Origin: Shinella daejeonensis
GTDB lineage: Bacteria; Pseudomonadota; Alphaproteobacteria; Rhizobiales; Rhizobiaceae
Direction: 5' to 3'
DNA length: 64,000 nt
NCBI RefSeq assembly: GCF_024281235.1
Contig: NZ_JAHWXY010000013.1
Span: 1-64,000, forward strand
Both the position numbers and the translations under genes were made by a program. Below, in pieces: positions 17,512 to 25,966 of the stretch; the stretch's first letter is position 1, and each line of letters opens with the position of its first letter. The notes beneath the pieces were generated by a model that was given only the letters and a program-made list of their open reading frames with translations, ran no database searches and was not told where the DNA came from.

Positions 17512-17661
17512 TTACTTGACCGAGGCGGTCGTGCAGGGGTCGACGCCATAGGCCGACGAGCAGCCCTGGCGGCTGGCGGAAACGGTGCCGGGCGCGACGA
17601 AGGAACCGGCGAGGATCACCAGAGCCGAGAACCCGAAGAAGATTGCAATTGCCTTGCCCAT
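17512..17661 (-). CDS. Small 49-residue single-pass membrane or secreted peptide
   Basis: A short open frame starting MGKAIAIFFGFSALVILAGS and ending PCTTASVK. It has a lysine-tipped hydrophobic helix at about residues 4-22, then an Ala-Pro-Gly hinge and a short tail with two cysteines (GCSSAYGVDPC). That is the layout of a signal peptide plus a small disulfide-bonded peptide, or a single-span membrane protein. GAGAGG lies 11 bases before the ATG, a loose ribosome site. The frame is undisturbed and lies in a convergent gap after uppP. I do not recognise a family. Confidence 0.6.
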   Translation of the reverse strand: MGKAIAIFFGFSALVILAGSFVAPGTVSASRQGCSSAYGVDPCTTASVK

Positions 17662-17897
17662 TGCCGCAGAAGCCTCTCAAATGCTGAAAATGCGCCGCTG
17701 ACCCTTTGCGGTCGTTGCGGCGGAGCGGTCTTTATTCGCTGGCCTGGCGACAAGCAATAACCGTTCATGCTGAATCGGACGTAAACGCGGCATAGCTTTT
17801 CCCGGCGCTGCATAAGTGCAACAGCTTGCCGCAAGGCAGGATGGCGGGCGGACGGGCGGAAGCCCGCGCCCTGGCCGTTCCGGGGATGGCGCGTCTC

Positions 17898-18878
17898 TCA
17901 GGCCGTTTTGTCGAGGCGTGTGAACTGGCCCTGACGGCGGTAGCGCACGAGATAGCTCGGCACGATGGCCTCGATCAGCGCAGGCTGGATTCCGAGGCCC
18001 TCCAGCGTCCGGCCTTCGGCGCTCGCGGCTTCGGAGACGATATTGTCCGAGCGCAGCAGCGTCACCTGATCGGCGGTGATCGGCGGCTTCACGAAGGGGA
18101 TCAGCGAGGCGATGCTGCCGATCAGCGAGGCGATGGTAAACGGCAGGGTCACCAGCGGCCGCTCGCGGCCGACGATGCGCAGCATCGTTTCGAGACACTG
18201 GCGGAAGGTGAGGACCTCGGGGCCGCCGAGTTCATAGACGCGGCCGTGCGCGATGACGCCGTCGACCGAGCGGGCGATCGCCTCGGCCACATCCGCGACA
18301 TAGACGGGCTGGAACTTCGTGTGGCCGCCGCCGATCAGCGGCAGGGCAGGGGCCATGCGCGCCATGGCGGCGAATTTGTTGAAGAAATCGTCTTCCGGTC
18401 CGAAGACGACGGAAGGCCGGAAGATCACCGCGTCCGGCATGGCCTTGAGGACCGCCGTTTCACCACGGCCCTTGCTGCTGGCGTAGGCGGACGGGGAATT
18501 CGGGTTCGCGCCGATCGCGGAGACATGGGTGAGCGTCGCGCCGGCCGAACGGGCGGCCTCCGCGACGGCGCGCGCGCCGAAGTCCTGCAAGGCGTCGAAC
18601 GTGTTGCGTCCCGATTCGGCGAGGATGCCGACGCAGTTGACGACATGGTCGGAACCGGCCGCCGCGCGGTCGACCGACTGGCGGTAGCGCAGGTTCGCCT
18701 GCACGAAGGAGATCTGGCCGACGCCGCCGATCGGCTGGAGGAAGCCGGCGAGATCGGGCCGGCGGACGGCCACGCGGATGCGATAGCCGCGACGCGCCAG
18801 CGCCCGCACCACATGACGCCCGACGAAGCCGGAGCCGCCGAAAACGGTGACAAGCGGCGGAAGGTTGGACAAGGTCAT
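17898..18878 (-). CDS. NDUFA9-like SDR (complex I-associated NAD-dependent epimerase family)
   Basis: A 326-residue atypical SDR. The N-terminal Rossmann motif is VTVFGGSGFVGRHVVRAL. LTHVSAIGANPNSPSAYASSKGRGE carries the YxxxK motif, and VIFRPSVVFGPEDDFFNKFA is typical of the NDUFA9 group. Bacterial members are often encoded near respiratory or quinone genes and proposed to assist complex I; the substrate is unknown. Start 18878 is supported by CAGGAG just upstream. It appears monocistronic. Confidence 0.85.
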   Translation of the reverse strand: MTLSNLPPLVTVFGGSGFVGRHVVRALARRGYRIRVAVRRPDLAGFLQPIGGVGQISFVQANLRYRQSVDRAAAGSDHVVNCVGILAESGRNTFDALQDFGARAVAEAARSAGATLTHVSAIGANPNSPSAYASSKGRGETAVLKAMPDAVIFRPSVVFGPEDDFFNKFAAMARMAPALPLIGGGHTKFQPVYVADVAEAIARSVDGVIAHGRVYELGGPEVLTFRQCLETMLRIVGRERPLVTLPFTIASLIGSIASLIPFVKPPITADQVTLLRSDNIVSEAASAEGRTLEGLGIQPALIEAIVPSYLVRYRRQGQFTRLDKTA

Positions 18879-18993
18879 GAGGGGCTCCTGAAAAAGCGTT
18901 CTGTCGATAGGGTCTACATAGACCAAAGCGCGCAGGAGGTGAAGCGCGTCGCGTGTCGCCAAACGCCGCGCCCGACGCTTGGCGGCAAGCGGA

Positions 18994-19281
18994 TCATACG
19001 CCTTCCACCACCACCATTTCGGCCTCCGCCACCTCCTGGCGGATGGCGGCGGCAATCTGGTATTCGGGCGAATTGTAACAGTCGACGGCGGCCTGTAGCG
19101 AGGGGAACTCGATCACCACGTTGCGGGCGCGAGCCTTGCCTTCCAGCGCCTCGAAAGGTCCGCCGCGCGCAAGGAAGGTCGCGCCGTATTTCTCGAACGC
19201 CGGCCGGGCGGCGGCGACATAGTTCTTGTAGCGCTCCGCGTCGCGGATATCCACGCGTGCGATCCAGTAGCCCCTGGGCAT
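18994..19281 (-). CDS. DUF1330 domain protein
   Basis: A 95-residue ferredoxin-like dimeric alpha/beta-barrel protein of the DUF1330 family: MPRGYWIARVDIRDAERYKNY, then RNVVIEFPSLQAAVDCYNSPEYQ. No catalytic residues are assigned for the family. It lies 25 bases after pyrF on the same strand, so it is probably the distal gene of a pmtA-phosphatase-pyrF-DUF1330 leftward run. Confidence 0.85.
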   Translation of the reverse strand: MPRGYWIARVDIRDAERYKNYVAAARPAFEKYGATFLARGGPFEALEGKARARNVVIEFPSLQAAVDCYNSPEYQIAAAIRQEVAEAEMVVVEGV

Positions 19282-19306
19282 GATGGTTCCTCCTCCTTGG
19301 CTTCGG

Positions 19307-20008
19307 TCAGGTCTTCAGGACGCCGTCCATCTCGGCGAGGATGGATCGCGCGGCGGCAAGCGGATCCTCGGCCGTGACGATGGGGCGGGCGACGACGAGA
19401 TGGCTGGCGCCGGCGGCAAGCGCGTCGCCCGGCGTCATCACCCGCTTCTGGTCACCGCGTTCGGCCCCCGCGGGGCGGATCCCCGGTGTGACGACCGCCA
19501 TTCCCGGACCGACGATGGCGCGCACGGCCGCCGCTTCCTCGGCCGAGCAGACGATACCGCCCATCCCGGCGGCCCGGGCCTGACCGGCACGCTCCAGCAC
19601 CAGTGTTCCCGGATCGTCCCGGTAGCCGGCGTCGGCGACGTCCCGCGCATCCATGGAGGTGAGGACGGTGACGCCGAGCAGGCAGAGATCCGAACCCCTT
19701 GCGGCTTCCACCGCCGCGGCCATCGCCTTGGGATAGGCATGCAGCGTCAGCATGGACATGCCCATCTTCACGATGTTCTCGACGCCCTTGGCGACCGTAT
19801 TGTCGATGTCGAGCAGCTTCATGTCGAGGAAGATCCTCTTGCCGTCGGCTGCAAGGTCGCGGGCGAACTCCAGTCCGCCGGCGAAGACGAGCTGATAGCC
19901 GATCTTGTAGAAAAGCACGTCGTCGCCGAGTGTCGCGACCGTCCGTTCGGCCGCGTCGATGGTGGGAACGTCGAGGCCGACGATCAGGCGGTCGCGCGCG
20001 GAGGACAT
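19307..20008 (-). CDS. pyrF: Orotidine 5'-phosphate decarboxylase
   Basis: A 233-residue TIM-barrel enzyme for the last step of UMP synthesis. Signature positions are [10 protein letters not shown] at the N-terminus, and [19 protein letters not shown], which carries the DxKxxDI catalytic array. [18 protein letters not shown] forms the phosphate-binding end. Start is the ATG at 20008, directly after the phosphatase stop, and length is typical (about 230-240). Confidence 0.96.
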   Translation of the reverse strand: MSSARDRLIVGLDVPTIDAAERTVATLGDDVLFYKIGYQLVFAGGLEFARDLAADGKRIFLDMKLLDIDNTVAKGVENIVKMGMSMLTLHAYPKAMAAAVEAARGSDLCLLGVTVLTSMDARDVADAGYRDDPGTLVLERAGQARAAGMGGIVCSAEEAAAVRAIVGPGMAVVTPGIRPAGAERGDQKRVMTPGDALAAGASHLVVARPIVTAEDPLAAARSILAEMDGVLKT

Positions 20009-20009
20009 G

Positions 20010-20591
20010 TCAAAACCCTTTCCAAGCTTCCATTGCCGTCCAGTCGCATGTGATCGTGCGGTCTGCAAGACGGAATGCGAAAAGATTGCCGCCGCCGGGC
20101 GGCTGGTCGCGCTGCCGGTGGATGGGCGCGCCGGCGAGGTGGCATTTCAGCAGCGTTCCGACGCCGCCGTGACCGACGAAGGCGATCGGTCGCGCCGGAT
20201 CGTGCCCGGCAAGGGCGCCGTCGATCGCCGCGACGATCCGCGCCTGCGCGTCGACCGCCCGCTCCCAGCCGGAGAAACTCTTTTCCGGTTCGGCGAAGAA
20301 GGCGTCCGCCGCCGCCTCGAAGGCGTCGGGCGGAAGATAGCCGGTGGCCGAACGGTCGTTCTCGCCCATGGCGGGATCCGTCTCGACGGCCAGCCGGTCG
20401 CCGGCAAGGATTTTCGCCGTCTCGACCGCCTTGCGCTCGGTGCTCGCGACGATGCGGGAAAGTGCGGCGATCCAGGGTGCGGCCGCGGCGCTGCGGGCTC
20501 TTTCGCGCCCGAGCGCGGAAAGGCCCCATTCGGGAACGGGCACGGCCGGATCGATCTCGACCTGCGGATGACTGATATAGACGGCGAACAT
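20010..20591 (-). CDS. Histidine phosphatase-family protein with altered RHG motif
   Basis: A 193-residue branch-1 histidine phosphatase-like protein. The N-terminal RHG motif reads SHP ([11 protein letters not shown]), so the catalytic His is kept while the flanking Arg and Gly are replaced. The central Arg ([12 protein letters not shown]) and the second catalytic His ([11 protein letters not shown]) are present. It could be an active variant or a divergent esterase. It sits between pmtA and pyrF, 1 base before pyrF, so it is in the same operon. The substrate is unknown. Confidence 0.8.
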   Translation of the reverse strand: MFAVYISHPQVEIDPAVPVPEWGLSALGRERARSAAAAPWIAALSRIVASTERKAVETAKILAGDRLAVETDPAMGENDRSATGYLPPDAFEAAADAFFAEPEKSFSGWERAVDAQARIVAAIDGALAGHDPARPIAFVGHGGVGTLLKCHLAGAPIHRQRDQPPGGGNLFAFRLADRTITCDWTAMEAWKGF

Positions 20592-20603
20592 CGCCGCACC
20601 CTA

Positions 20604-21206
20604 TCAATGGGTGCGGGTATAGGTCCACAGTTGCGCCGGGGGAATGTTGCGCACGACGAAGTCGAGATGGCTGACGCGATAGCGTTCGGGCATGGCGACG
20701 ACGGGCGACATCGGGCCATAGGAGATCTGCACCACGGGCCGGCCGGCCGGAACCCGCGACAGCAGGTCCTCGATCAGCGCCACCCGGCGGTGCATGGGGA
20801 AATTGAGGAGCGGCACGGCGGAGATGATGCTGTCGAACGTCGCTCCGGCCATCTCGCCCAGCGACCGGTCGAGGTCGAAGGCGTCGCCGTTGATGAAATT
20901 CACCTTCGGGAAGCGTTCGACGAGATGATTGTAGAAATCCGTCGAATATTCGATGGAGACGAGCTTGTCCGGTTCAAGGCCGGTCGCCAGGATCGCCTTG
21001 GTGATGACCCCCGTTCCGGGGCCGAGTTCGAGCACCGGCAGGCTTGAGCGGGGCGTCACCACACTCGCCATGCGCCGCGCCGTCACCGAGGATGTCGGGA
21101 TGATCGCGCCGACCGCCTTCGTATTGTTCATCCACCCCTTGAAGAAGCGGATTTCCTCGTCGAATTTGCGGCCGAGCCGTTCCTTCACCTTCACGCGCAA
21201 CGTCAT
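20604..21206 (-). CDS. pmtA: Phosphatidylethanolamine N-methyltransferase, Sinorhizobium type
   Basis: A 200-residue SAM-dependent methyltransferase. FFKGWMNNTKAVGAIIPTSS at about 21-40 is characteristic of rhizobial PmtA. The SAM motif I is LPVLELGPGTGVITKAIL, followed by NGDAFDLDRSL and FDSIISAVPLLNFP. PmtA converts phosphatidylethanolamine stepwise to phosphatidylcholine at the inner membrane, a lipid that rhizobia need for host interaction and that most bacteria lack. The size matches the soluble Sinorhizobium/Rhodobacter type. Confidence 0.9.
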   Translation of the reverse strand: MTLRVKVKERLGRKFDEEIRFFKGWMNNTKAVGAIIPTSSVTARRMASVVTPRSSLPVLELGPGTGVITKAILATGLEPDKLVSIEYSTDFYNHLVERFPKVNFINGDAFDLDRSLGEMAGATFDSIISAVPLLNFPMHRRVALIEDLLSRVPAGRPVVQISYGPMSPVVAMPERYRVSHLDFVVRNIPPAQLWTYTRTH

Positions 21207-21355
21207 GTGACCTCCCTGTCTGGCGATAATGGCGGCCGCCGAGAAGGAGTGCTCACGATTCGACTGGTCGCTGACCCCATATGTGTTGTGGATTACGTCA
21301 AAAACAAGCCTGATTGCGCCGTTTTTCTCAAGGAACCGGACGGCCTGAAACAGGA

Positions 21356-21378
21356 AACCCGCCGGGGGCCGGCGGGTT
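21356..21378 (-). terminator. Stem-loop downstream of dnaN
   Basis: Perfect 10-bp arms AACCCGCCGG (21356-21365) and CCGGCGGGTT (21369-21378) with a 3-base loop, about 90 bases after the dnaN stop. A short pyrimidine stretch follows on the minus strand rather than a long T run. Likely the dnaN terminator. Confidence 0.6.
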
Positions 21379-21397
21379 CCGGAAAGATCGCGCTAAA

Positions 21398-21441
21398 GCA
21401 TTTCCAGCAAAAGTGTGAAACGGTTTTGCGTCCGGAAATGC
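21398..21441. repeat. Rhizobial intergenic palindromic repeat
   Basis: A 44-bp imperfect palindrome with outer arms GCATTTCC / GGAAATGC and inner arms GCAAAA / TTTTGC around GTGTGAAACGG. It resembles, from memory, a short palindromic element scattered in intergenic regions of many Rhizobiales (GCATTTCCAGGAAAAGTG-type). I saw no second copy in this window. Confidence 0.6.
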
Positions 21442-21465
21442 GGCCAGAAAAAGAGACCGGGCCGT

Positions 21466-22584
21466 TCACACGCGCATCGGCATCAGAACGTAGAGGGCGT
21501 CGTCGCCGGCCAGGTCGCGCACCAGCGTCGGCGAACCGGGATCGGCAAGCAGGAACACCGCTTCGGCTCCGGCGAGCTGCGCCGTGATATCGAGCAGGTA
21601 TTTCGCGTTGAAGCCGATTTCCAGCGGGTCGTTGTCGTAGCCGACGGGCAGCTCTTCCGTCGCGCTGCCGGAATCCGGATTGTTGACGGTGAGCGTCAGC
21701 TGGCCATCGGAAAGCGCAAGCTTCACCGCGCGGCCGCGTTCGGAAGAGATGGTGGAGACACGGTCGACCGCCTGCGCGAAGGATTGGCAGTCGATCCGCA
21801 GTTCCTTGTCGTTGCCGGTCGGGATCACCCGCTGATAGTCTGGGAACGTGCCGTCGATCAGCTTGGAGGTCATGACGATGGTGCCGATGGTGAAGCGGAT
21901 CTTGGCGTCCGATACCTCGACGGTGACCACCATGTCCGGATTGTCGACCAGCTTCTGCAACTCGCCGACCGTCTTGCGTGGAATGATGATGCCCGGCATG
22001 CCTTCCGATCCCGACGGCGCTTCCACATCGGCGCGGGCGAGGCGGTGGCCGTCGGTGGCCACGGCGCGCAGCTTCAGCGCGCCCTTGTCCTCGATGGTAT
22101 GGATGAAGATGCCGTTCAGATAGTAGCGGGTCTCTTCCGTCGAGATCGCGAACTGCGTGCGGTCGATCAGCATTTTCAGATCGGTCGCCTTGAGGCGGAA
22201 CGTATGGGTGAAGCTGCCGGCCGTCAGGTCGGGGAAATCGGATTGCGGCAGGCATTGCAGCGAGAATTTCGAGCGGCCGGAGGCCACCGTCATGCTTGAG
22301 CCGTCGGCATTGGTGGCCAGCAGCACCTCGGAACCGTCGGGAAGCTTGCGCACGATGTCGTAGAGGAGATGTGCGGGAACGGTCGTCGCACCGGCCTCTT
22401 CGACCTGGGCCGGCGTCGCTTCGGTGATTTCGAGATCGAGGTCGGTGGCCTTCATCTCGAGGCTTGCGCCTTCGCAGCGCAGCAGCACGTTCGAGAGGAT
22501 CGGGATCGTGTTGCGCCGCTCGACCACGCGATGGACGTGGTTCAGCGATTTCAGGAGGTTGGACCGCTCGAGGGTAATGCGCAT
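21466..22584 (-). CDS. dnaN: DNA polymerase III beta subunit (sliding clamp)
   Basis: A 372-residue processivity clamp with three similar domains. Segments include MRITLERSNLLKSLNHVHRVVERRNTIPIL, DLTAGSFTHTFRLKATDLKMLIDRTQFAISTEETRYYLNG at the domain I-II junction and the terminal ALYVLMPMRV, the conserved clamp C-terminus. Here dnaN is not adjacent to dnaA (about 18 kb apart), as is normal in Rhizobiales. It is transcribed divergently from rsmI across a 238-bp gap. Confidence 0.98.
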   Translation of the reverse strand: MRITLERSNLLKSLNHVHRVVERRNTIPILSNVLLRCEGASLEMKATDLDLEITEATPAQVEEAGATTVPAHLLYDIVRKLPDGSEVLLATNADGSSMTVASGRSKFSLQCLPQSDFPDLTAGSFTHTFRLKATDLKMLIDRTQFAISTEETRYYLNGIFIHTIEDKGALKLRAVATDGHRLARADVEAPSGSEGMPGIIIPRKTVGELQKLVDNPDMVVTVEVSDAKIRFTIGTIVMTSKLIDGTFPDYQRVIPTGNDKELRIDCQSFAQAVDRVSTISSERGRAVKLALSDGQLTLTVNNPDSGSATEELPVGYDNDPLEIGFNAKYLLDITAQLAGAEAVFLLADPGSPTLVRDLAGDDALYVLMPMRV

Positions 22585-22767
22585 GGAATGTTCCGCTTTC
22601 GACTGCTTGCGCGCCGGGTGGCGCGCCATTGCCTTGGCTTCCGGCAGCCGCCGGACAGATGTGGACGGGCAAAATGGCAGAAATCCCGCTGTAAATGCAA
22701 GACCCAAGGGCAGGTCTTGCACTGTCCTTTGCCGGAAGCCCTTGCGGGGACCTTCGCCCTCGCCCAT

Positions 22768-22794
22768 AAGGGCGGCAAGGGCGGCAAGGGCGGC
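22768..22794. repeat. Three tandem AAGGGCGGC units
   Basis: Three perfect 9-bp units lie 28-55 bases upstream of the rsmI start. Each contains a purine-rich GGGCGG core. It may be a replication-slippage tract that varies between strains. Confidence 0.8.
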
Positions 22795-22822
22795 AGCGCG
22801 CCTGGAAGGGATCGAGGGACGG

Positions 22823-23746
22823 ATGCGGCTCAGCCAGACCGGAGACAGGGATGCAGCCGGCGGCCGCAGCTACCGGCTGCACGATGCGGTCATACCCGCC
22901 CGGCCGCTCGAAAGCGCGCTCTATCTGGTCGCCACGCCGATCGGCAATCTTGCCGACATTACGCTGCGGGCGCTGGAGACGCTTGCCGGTGCGGATGTGC
23001 TGGCCTGCGAGGATACGCGCGTCACCCGCGTCCTTCTCGACCGTTACGGCATCGCCAACCGGCCGTTCGCCTATCACGAGCACAATGCGGGCGAGGCTGG
23101 TCCCCGCCTGCTTGCCGCGCTCGATGCCGGAAAATCCGTGGCGCTGGTGTCGGACGCGGGCACGCCGCTCGTGTCCGATCCGGGCTATCGCCTGGCGCTG
23201 GCGGCGATCGAGGCCGGCCACCGGGTCGTGCCGATCCCCGGCGCCTCCGCGCCGCTGGCGGCGCTTGTCGGCGCGGGGCTTCCCAATGACGCCTTTCTCT
23301 TCGCCGGTTTCCTGCCCTCGAAAGACAAGGCGCGGCGCGATCGCCTCGCCGCGCTGTCCGCCATTCCCGCCACGCTCGTGTTCTTCGAATCACCCCATCG
23401 CATCGCGGCTACCGTCGCCGCCGCCGCCGACGTCCTGGGTGCGGAGCGGCCCGCCTGCGTCTGCCGCGAACTCACGAAGACCTTCGAGGAATTCCGTCGC
23501 GGCACGCTTGCCGAGCTTTCGGCCTTCTATGGCGATGGCCATGGGGTGAAGGGCGAGATCGTCTTCGTGGTCGGGCCTCCGGGCGAGGCGCCCGCCCCCG
23601 ACGACGCCGATGTCGAGCGTCTGCTGGCGACGCTTTCGCGCGACATGCCGGCCGGCAAGGCGGCGACCGAGGCGGCGCGGCGGACGGGACTGCCGCGCAG
23701 GGACCTCTACCGGCGGCTGGTCGAGCGGAAGGCCGGCGATGCGTGA
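22823..23746 (+). CDS. rsmI: 16S rRNA (cytidine-2'-O)-methyltransferase RsmI
   Basis: A 307-residue SAM-dependent methyltransferase of the tetrapyrrole-methylase fold that modifies C1402 of 16S rRNA. Motifs are [22 protein letters not shown] near residue 33, [52 protein letters not shown] and FESPHRI. The N-terminal ~30 residues ([28 protein letters not shown]) precede the family core, so the ATG at 22823 gives a modest extension. The gene overlaps yraN by 8 bases. Confidence 0.93.
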   Translation: MRLSQTGDRDAAGGRSYRLHDAVIPARPLESALYLVATPIGNLADITLRALETLAGADVLACEDTRVTRVLLDRYGIANRPFAYHEHNAGEAGPRLLAALDAGKSVALVSDAGTPLVSDPGYRLALAAIEAGHRVVPIPGASAPLAALVGAGLPNDAFLFAGFLPSKDKARRDRLAALSAIPATLVFFESPHRIAATVAAAADVLGAERPACVCRELTKTFEEFRRGTLAELSAFYGDGHGVKGEIVFVVGPPGEAPAPDDADVERLLATLSRDMPAGKAATEAARRTGLPRRDLYRRLVERKAGDA

Positions 23747-24107
23747 CGGCCCGGCGGATCCGCGGCGGCTCAGGGCCTTTCGCCGGGGGCGCGTCTCGGA
23801 ATATGCCGCAGCACTCTATCTTGTCGCCAAGGGGTATCGGATCAGCGCTCTGCGGTATCGCACCAGCCTCGGGGAAATCGATATCGTCGCGCGTCGTGGC
23901 GATCTCGTCGTCTGCGTCGAGGTGAAGGCGCGCGGCGACGTGGAGAGCGCTCTTTTCGCCGTGACTGCTGAAGCGCAGCGCCGGATCCGCGCGGCAAGCG
24001 ACCTGTGGCTTTCGCGCCAGCCGGATGCGACCCGCCTGTCGCTGCGCTGTGATATCGTGGCGGTCACGCCCTGGCGGCTGCCGACGCATGTCGAGAACGC
24101 CTTCTGA
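23739..24107 (+). CDS. yraN: YraN-family (UPF0102) putative endonuclease
   Basis: A 122-residue protein of the UPF0102 family, a Holliday-junction-resolvase-like nuclease fold. The core [23 protein letters not shown] carries the E-x-D...E-V-K PD-(D/E)XK-type catalytic set. Biological role is not established. Its start overlaps the rsmI stop, the standard rsmI-yraN pair. Confidence 0.9.
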   Translation: MRDGPADPRRLRAFRRGRVSEYAAALYLVAKGYRISALRYRTSLGEIDIVARRGDLVVCVEVKARGDVESALFAVTAEAQRRIRAASDLWLSRQPDATRLSLRCDIVAVTPWRLPTHVENAF

Positions 24108-24198
24108 GGCGGATCCGTTAAAATTCGAGCTTTCCTCTGAACCGGGCCGTTACGCTTCGCCGCTATTTTGGAGCGGAACAACGATCCCGGGGGATGAC

Positions 24199-24705
24199 AT
24201 GGTTTTGAAACTGATGCTGGCGGGCATGGTGGCGATCGCCGCCCGCTCGCGGCCGCCGCAGGCTCCAACGAAGGCGTCGAAACCTCTCGTCGCCGCAGCG
24301 GTCGACGATCTCGAACTGGAAGCCGCGCCGATCAATCCGGCCTGGATTCTGGAGGGCGCCCCAAGGGCGCGCGCGTCGTCTCATTCGAGCGCCGCCGATG
24401 ATCAGGCGATGACGGCGGTCTGGGATTGCACGGCCGGGGCCTTCCGCTGGTATTTCGACTGGGACGAGACGGTGGCGATCGTCGAGGGGGAAGTGCATGT
24501 CACCTCCGAGGACGGCGGCCAGCGCACGCTTTCGGCGGGCGACCTTGCCTATTTCCCGGCCGGAACCTGGGCCGTGTGGCGCGTGGACAGCTATGTCCGC
24601 AAGATCGCTTTCTGCCGGCGCCAGATTCCGGCGCCCGTCACGCTCGCTCTGAAGATGGGCGACAAGGTGCGCCGCAAGCTTGCCGGTGGCGGTCTGGCCG
24701 CCTGA
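24199..24705 (+). CDS. Cupin-domain (DUF861) protein
   Basis: A 168-residue protein with a short hydrophobic N-terminus (MVLKLMLAGMVAIAA) and one cupin barrel. The barrel has TAVWDCTAGAFRWYFDWDETVAIVEGEVHVTSEDG then LSAGDLAYFPAGTWAVWRV, typical of the DUF861/ureidoglycine-aminohydrolase-like cupins. The classic HxH metal motif is not obvious, so metal binding and catalysis are uncertain. It lies between yraN and gshB. Confidence 0.78.
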   Translation: MVLKLMLAGMVAIAARSRPPQAPTKASKPLVAAAVDDLELEAAPINPAWILEGAPRARASSHSSAADDQAMTAVWDCTAGAFRWYFDWDETVAIVEGEVHVTSEDGGQRTLSAGDLAYFPAGTWAVWRVDSYVRKIAFCRRQIPAPVTLALKMGDKVRRKLAGGGLAA

Positions 24706-24806
24706 TCGGCCGCCACCGCTTCCCTCGGGTGCGCGTAAGCGCGACGCCCGTTGCCTTCGCGCCGGCGGCACCCTAAATGTGTCGGGCAATCCTGAGGGGA
24801 CACTTC

Positions 24807-25751
24807 ATGGCAAAGATCACGAATGTCGCGGTCCAGATGGACCACGTCTCGACCATCAATATCGCCGGCGATTCGACCTTCGCCATGAGCCTCGAGGCGC
24901 AGGCCCGCGGCTATCGCCTGTTTCATTATACGCCCGACCGCCTGAGCCTTCGCGACGGCAAGGTCTATGCCACCGTCGAGCCGATGGAACTGCGCGACGT
25001 CAGGGGCGATCACGTCACGCTCGGCCCGCCGGAACGCGTCGATCTTTCGACCATGGACGTCGTGCTGCTGCGGCAGGATCCGCCCTTCGACATGGCCTAT
25101 ATCACCTCGACGCATCTTCTGGAGCGCATCCACCCGAAAACGCTCGTCGTCAACGATCCGGCCTGGGTGCGCAATTCGCCGGAGAAGATCTTCGTCACCG
25201 AATTCGCAGATCTGATGCCCGCGACGCTGATCACCCGCGATCCGGTGGAAATCCGCCGTTTCCGCGACGAGATGGGCGACATCATCCTCAAGCCGCTCTA
25301 CGGCAACGGCGGGGCCGGGGTCTTTCATTCCACGCGCGACGACCGCAACCTCTCCTCGCTTCTCGAAATGTTCGGCCAGATGTTCCGCGAGCCCTTCATC
25401 GCCCAGCAATATCTGCCCGACGTGCGCAAGGGCGACAAGCGCATTCTGCTGATCGACGGCGAGCCGGCCGGTGCGATCAACCGCGTGCCGGCGGAACATG
25501 ACAGCCGCTCCAACATGCATGCCGGCGGCCGCGCGGAGGCGGCGGAACTGACGGCGCGCGAAAAGGAGATCTGCGCCCGCATCGGCCCGGCGCTGCGCGA
25601 GCGCGGCTTCCTGCTCGTCGGTATCGACGTCATCGGCGATTATATGACGGAGATCAATGTGACCTCGCCGACGGGCCTCCGCGAGGTCCGCAATTTCGGC
25701 GGCGCCGACATCGCCGCCCTCCTCTGGGACGCGATCGAACGCAAGCGCTGA
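24807..25751 (+). CDS. gshB: Glutathione synthetase
   Basis: A 314-residue ATP-grasp enzyme that joins gamma-glutamylcysteine and glycine. Segments are [21 protein letters not shown] at the N-terminus, [14 protein letters not shown] and [14 protein letters not shown] (ATP-grasp loop). The C-terminal [23 protein letters not shown] holds the metal-binding residues. Start 24807 follows GAGGGG. The only other glutathione-related protein seen nearby is the GST-fold one, which probably has no enzymatic role. Confidence 0.97.
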   Translation: MAKITNVAVQMDHVSTINIAGDSTFAMSLEAQARGYRLFHYTPDRLSLRDGKVYATVEPMELRDVRGDHVTLGPPERVDLSTMDVVLLRQDPPFDMAYITSTHLLERIHPKTLVVNDPAWVRNSPEKIFVTEFADLMPATLITRDPVEIRRFRDEMGDIILKPLYGNGGAGVFHSTRDDRNLSSLLEMFGQMFREPFIAQQYLPDVRKGDKRILLIDGEPAGAINRVPAEHDSRSNMHAGGRAEAAELTAREKEICARIGPALRERGFLLVGIDVIGDYMTEINVTSPTGLREVRNFGGADIAALLWDAIERKR

Positions 25752-25862
25752 CGGCGCTCCCCTCCGGCCCCCCCCTCGGACGGCGGGCGCATGCGAATGC
25801 GTCCCGCTTTCGTTCTCCAAATACAACCTCGTGCAACCGGAACGGGGCGCTGCGGAATCTTT

Positions 25863-25877
25863 GTTCCATATTTGTTC
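25863..25877 (+). promoter_or_regulatory. LexA operator (GTTC-N7-GTTC) upstream of comM
   Basis: GTTC (25863-25866), seven bases CATATTT, then GTTC (25874-25877). This is the exact alphaproteobacterial LexA direct-repeat operator, different from the enterobacterial CTGT-N8-ACAG palindrome. It lies about 90 bases before comM, so comM is probably SOS-induced. The site is in an AT-rich patch typical of a promoter. Confidence 0.8.
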
Positions 25878-25966
25878 TTGTCTTATCCGGAATCTCGTGC
25901 CAAGGTTGCTGCAATGGTCAGGGGCGGTTGCATGCGGTGCCGGTAGCGGTACGGGCGGGGGCGATC

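Noticed and set aside
22755-22800. CRISPR-like repeats
   Set aside because: The AAGGGCGGC units are directly tandem with no spacers and only 27 bp in total.
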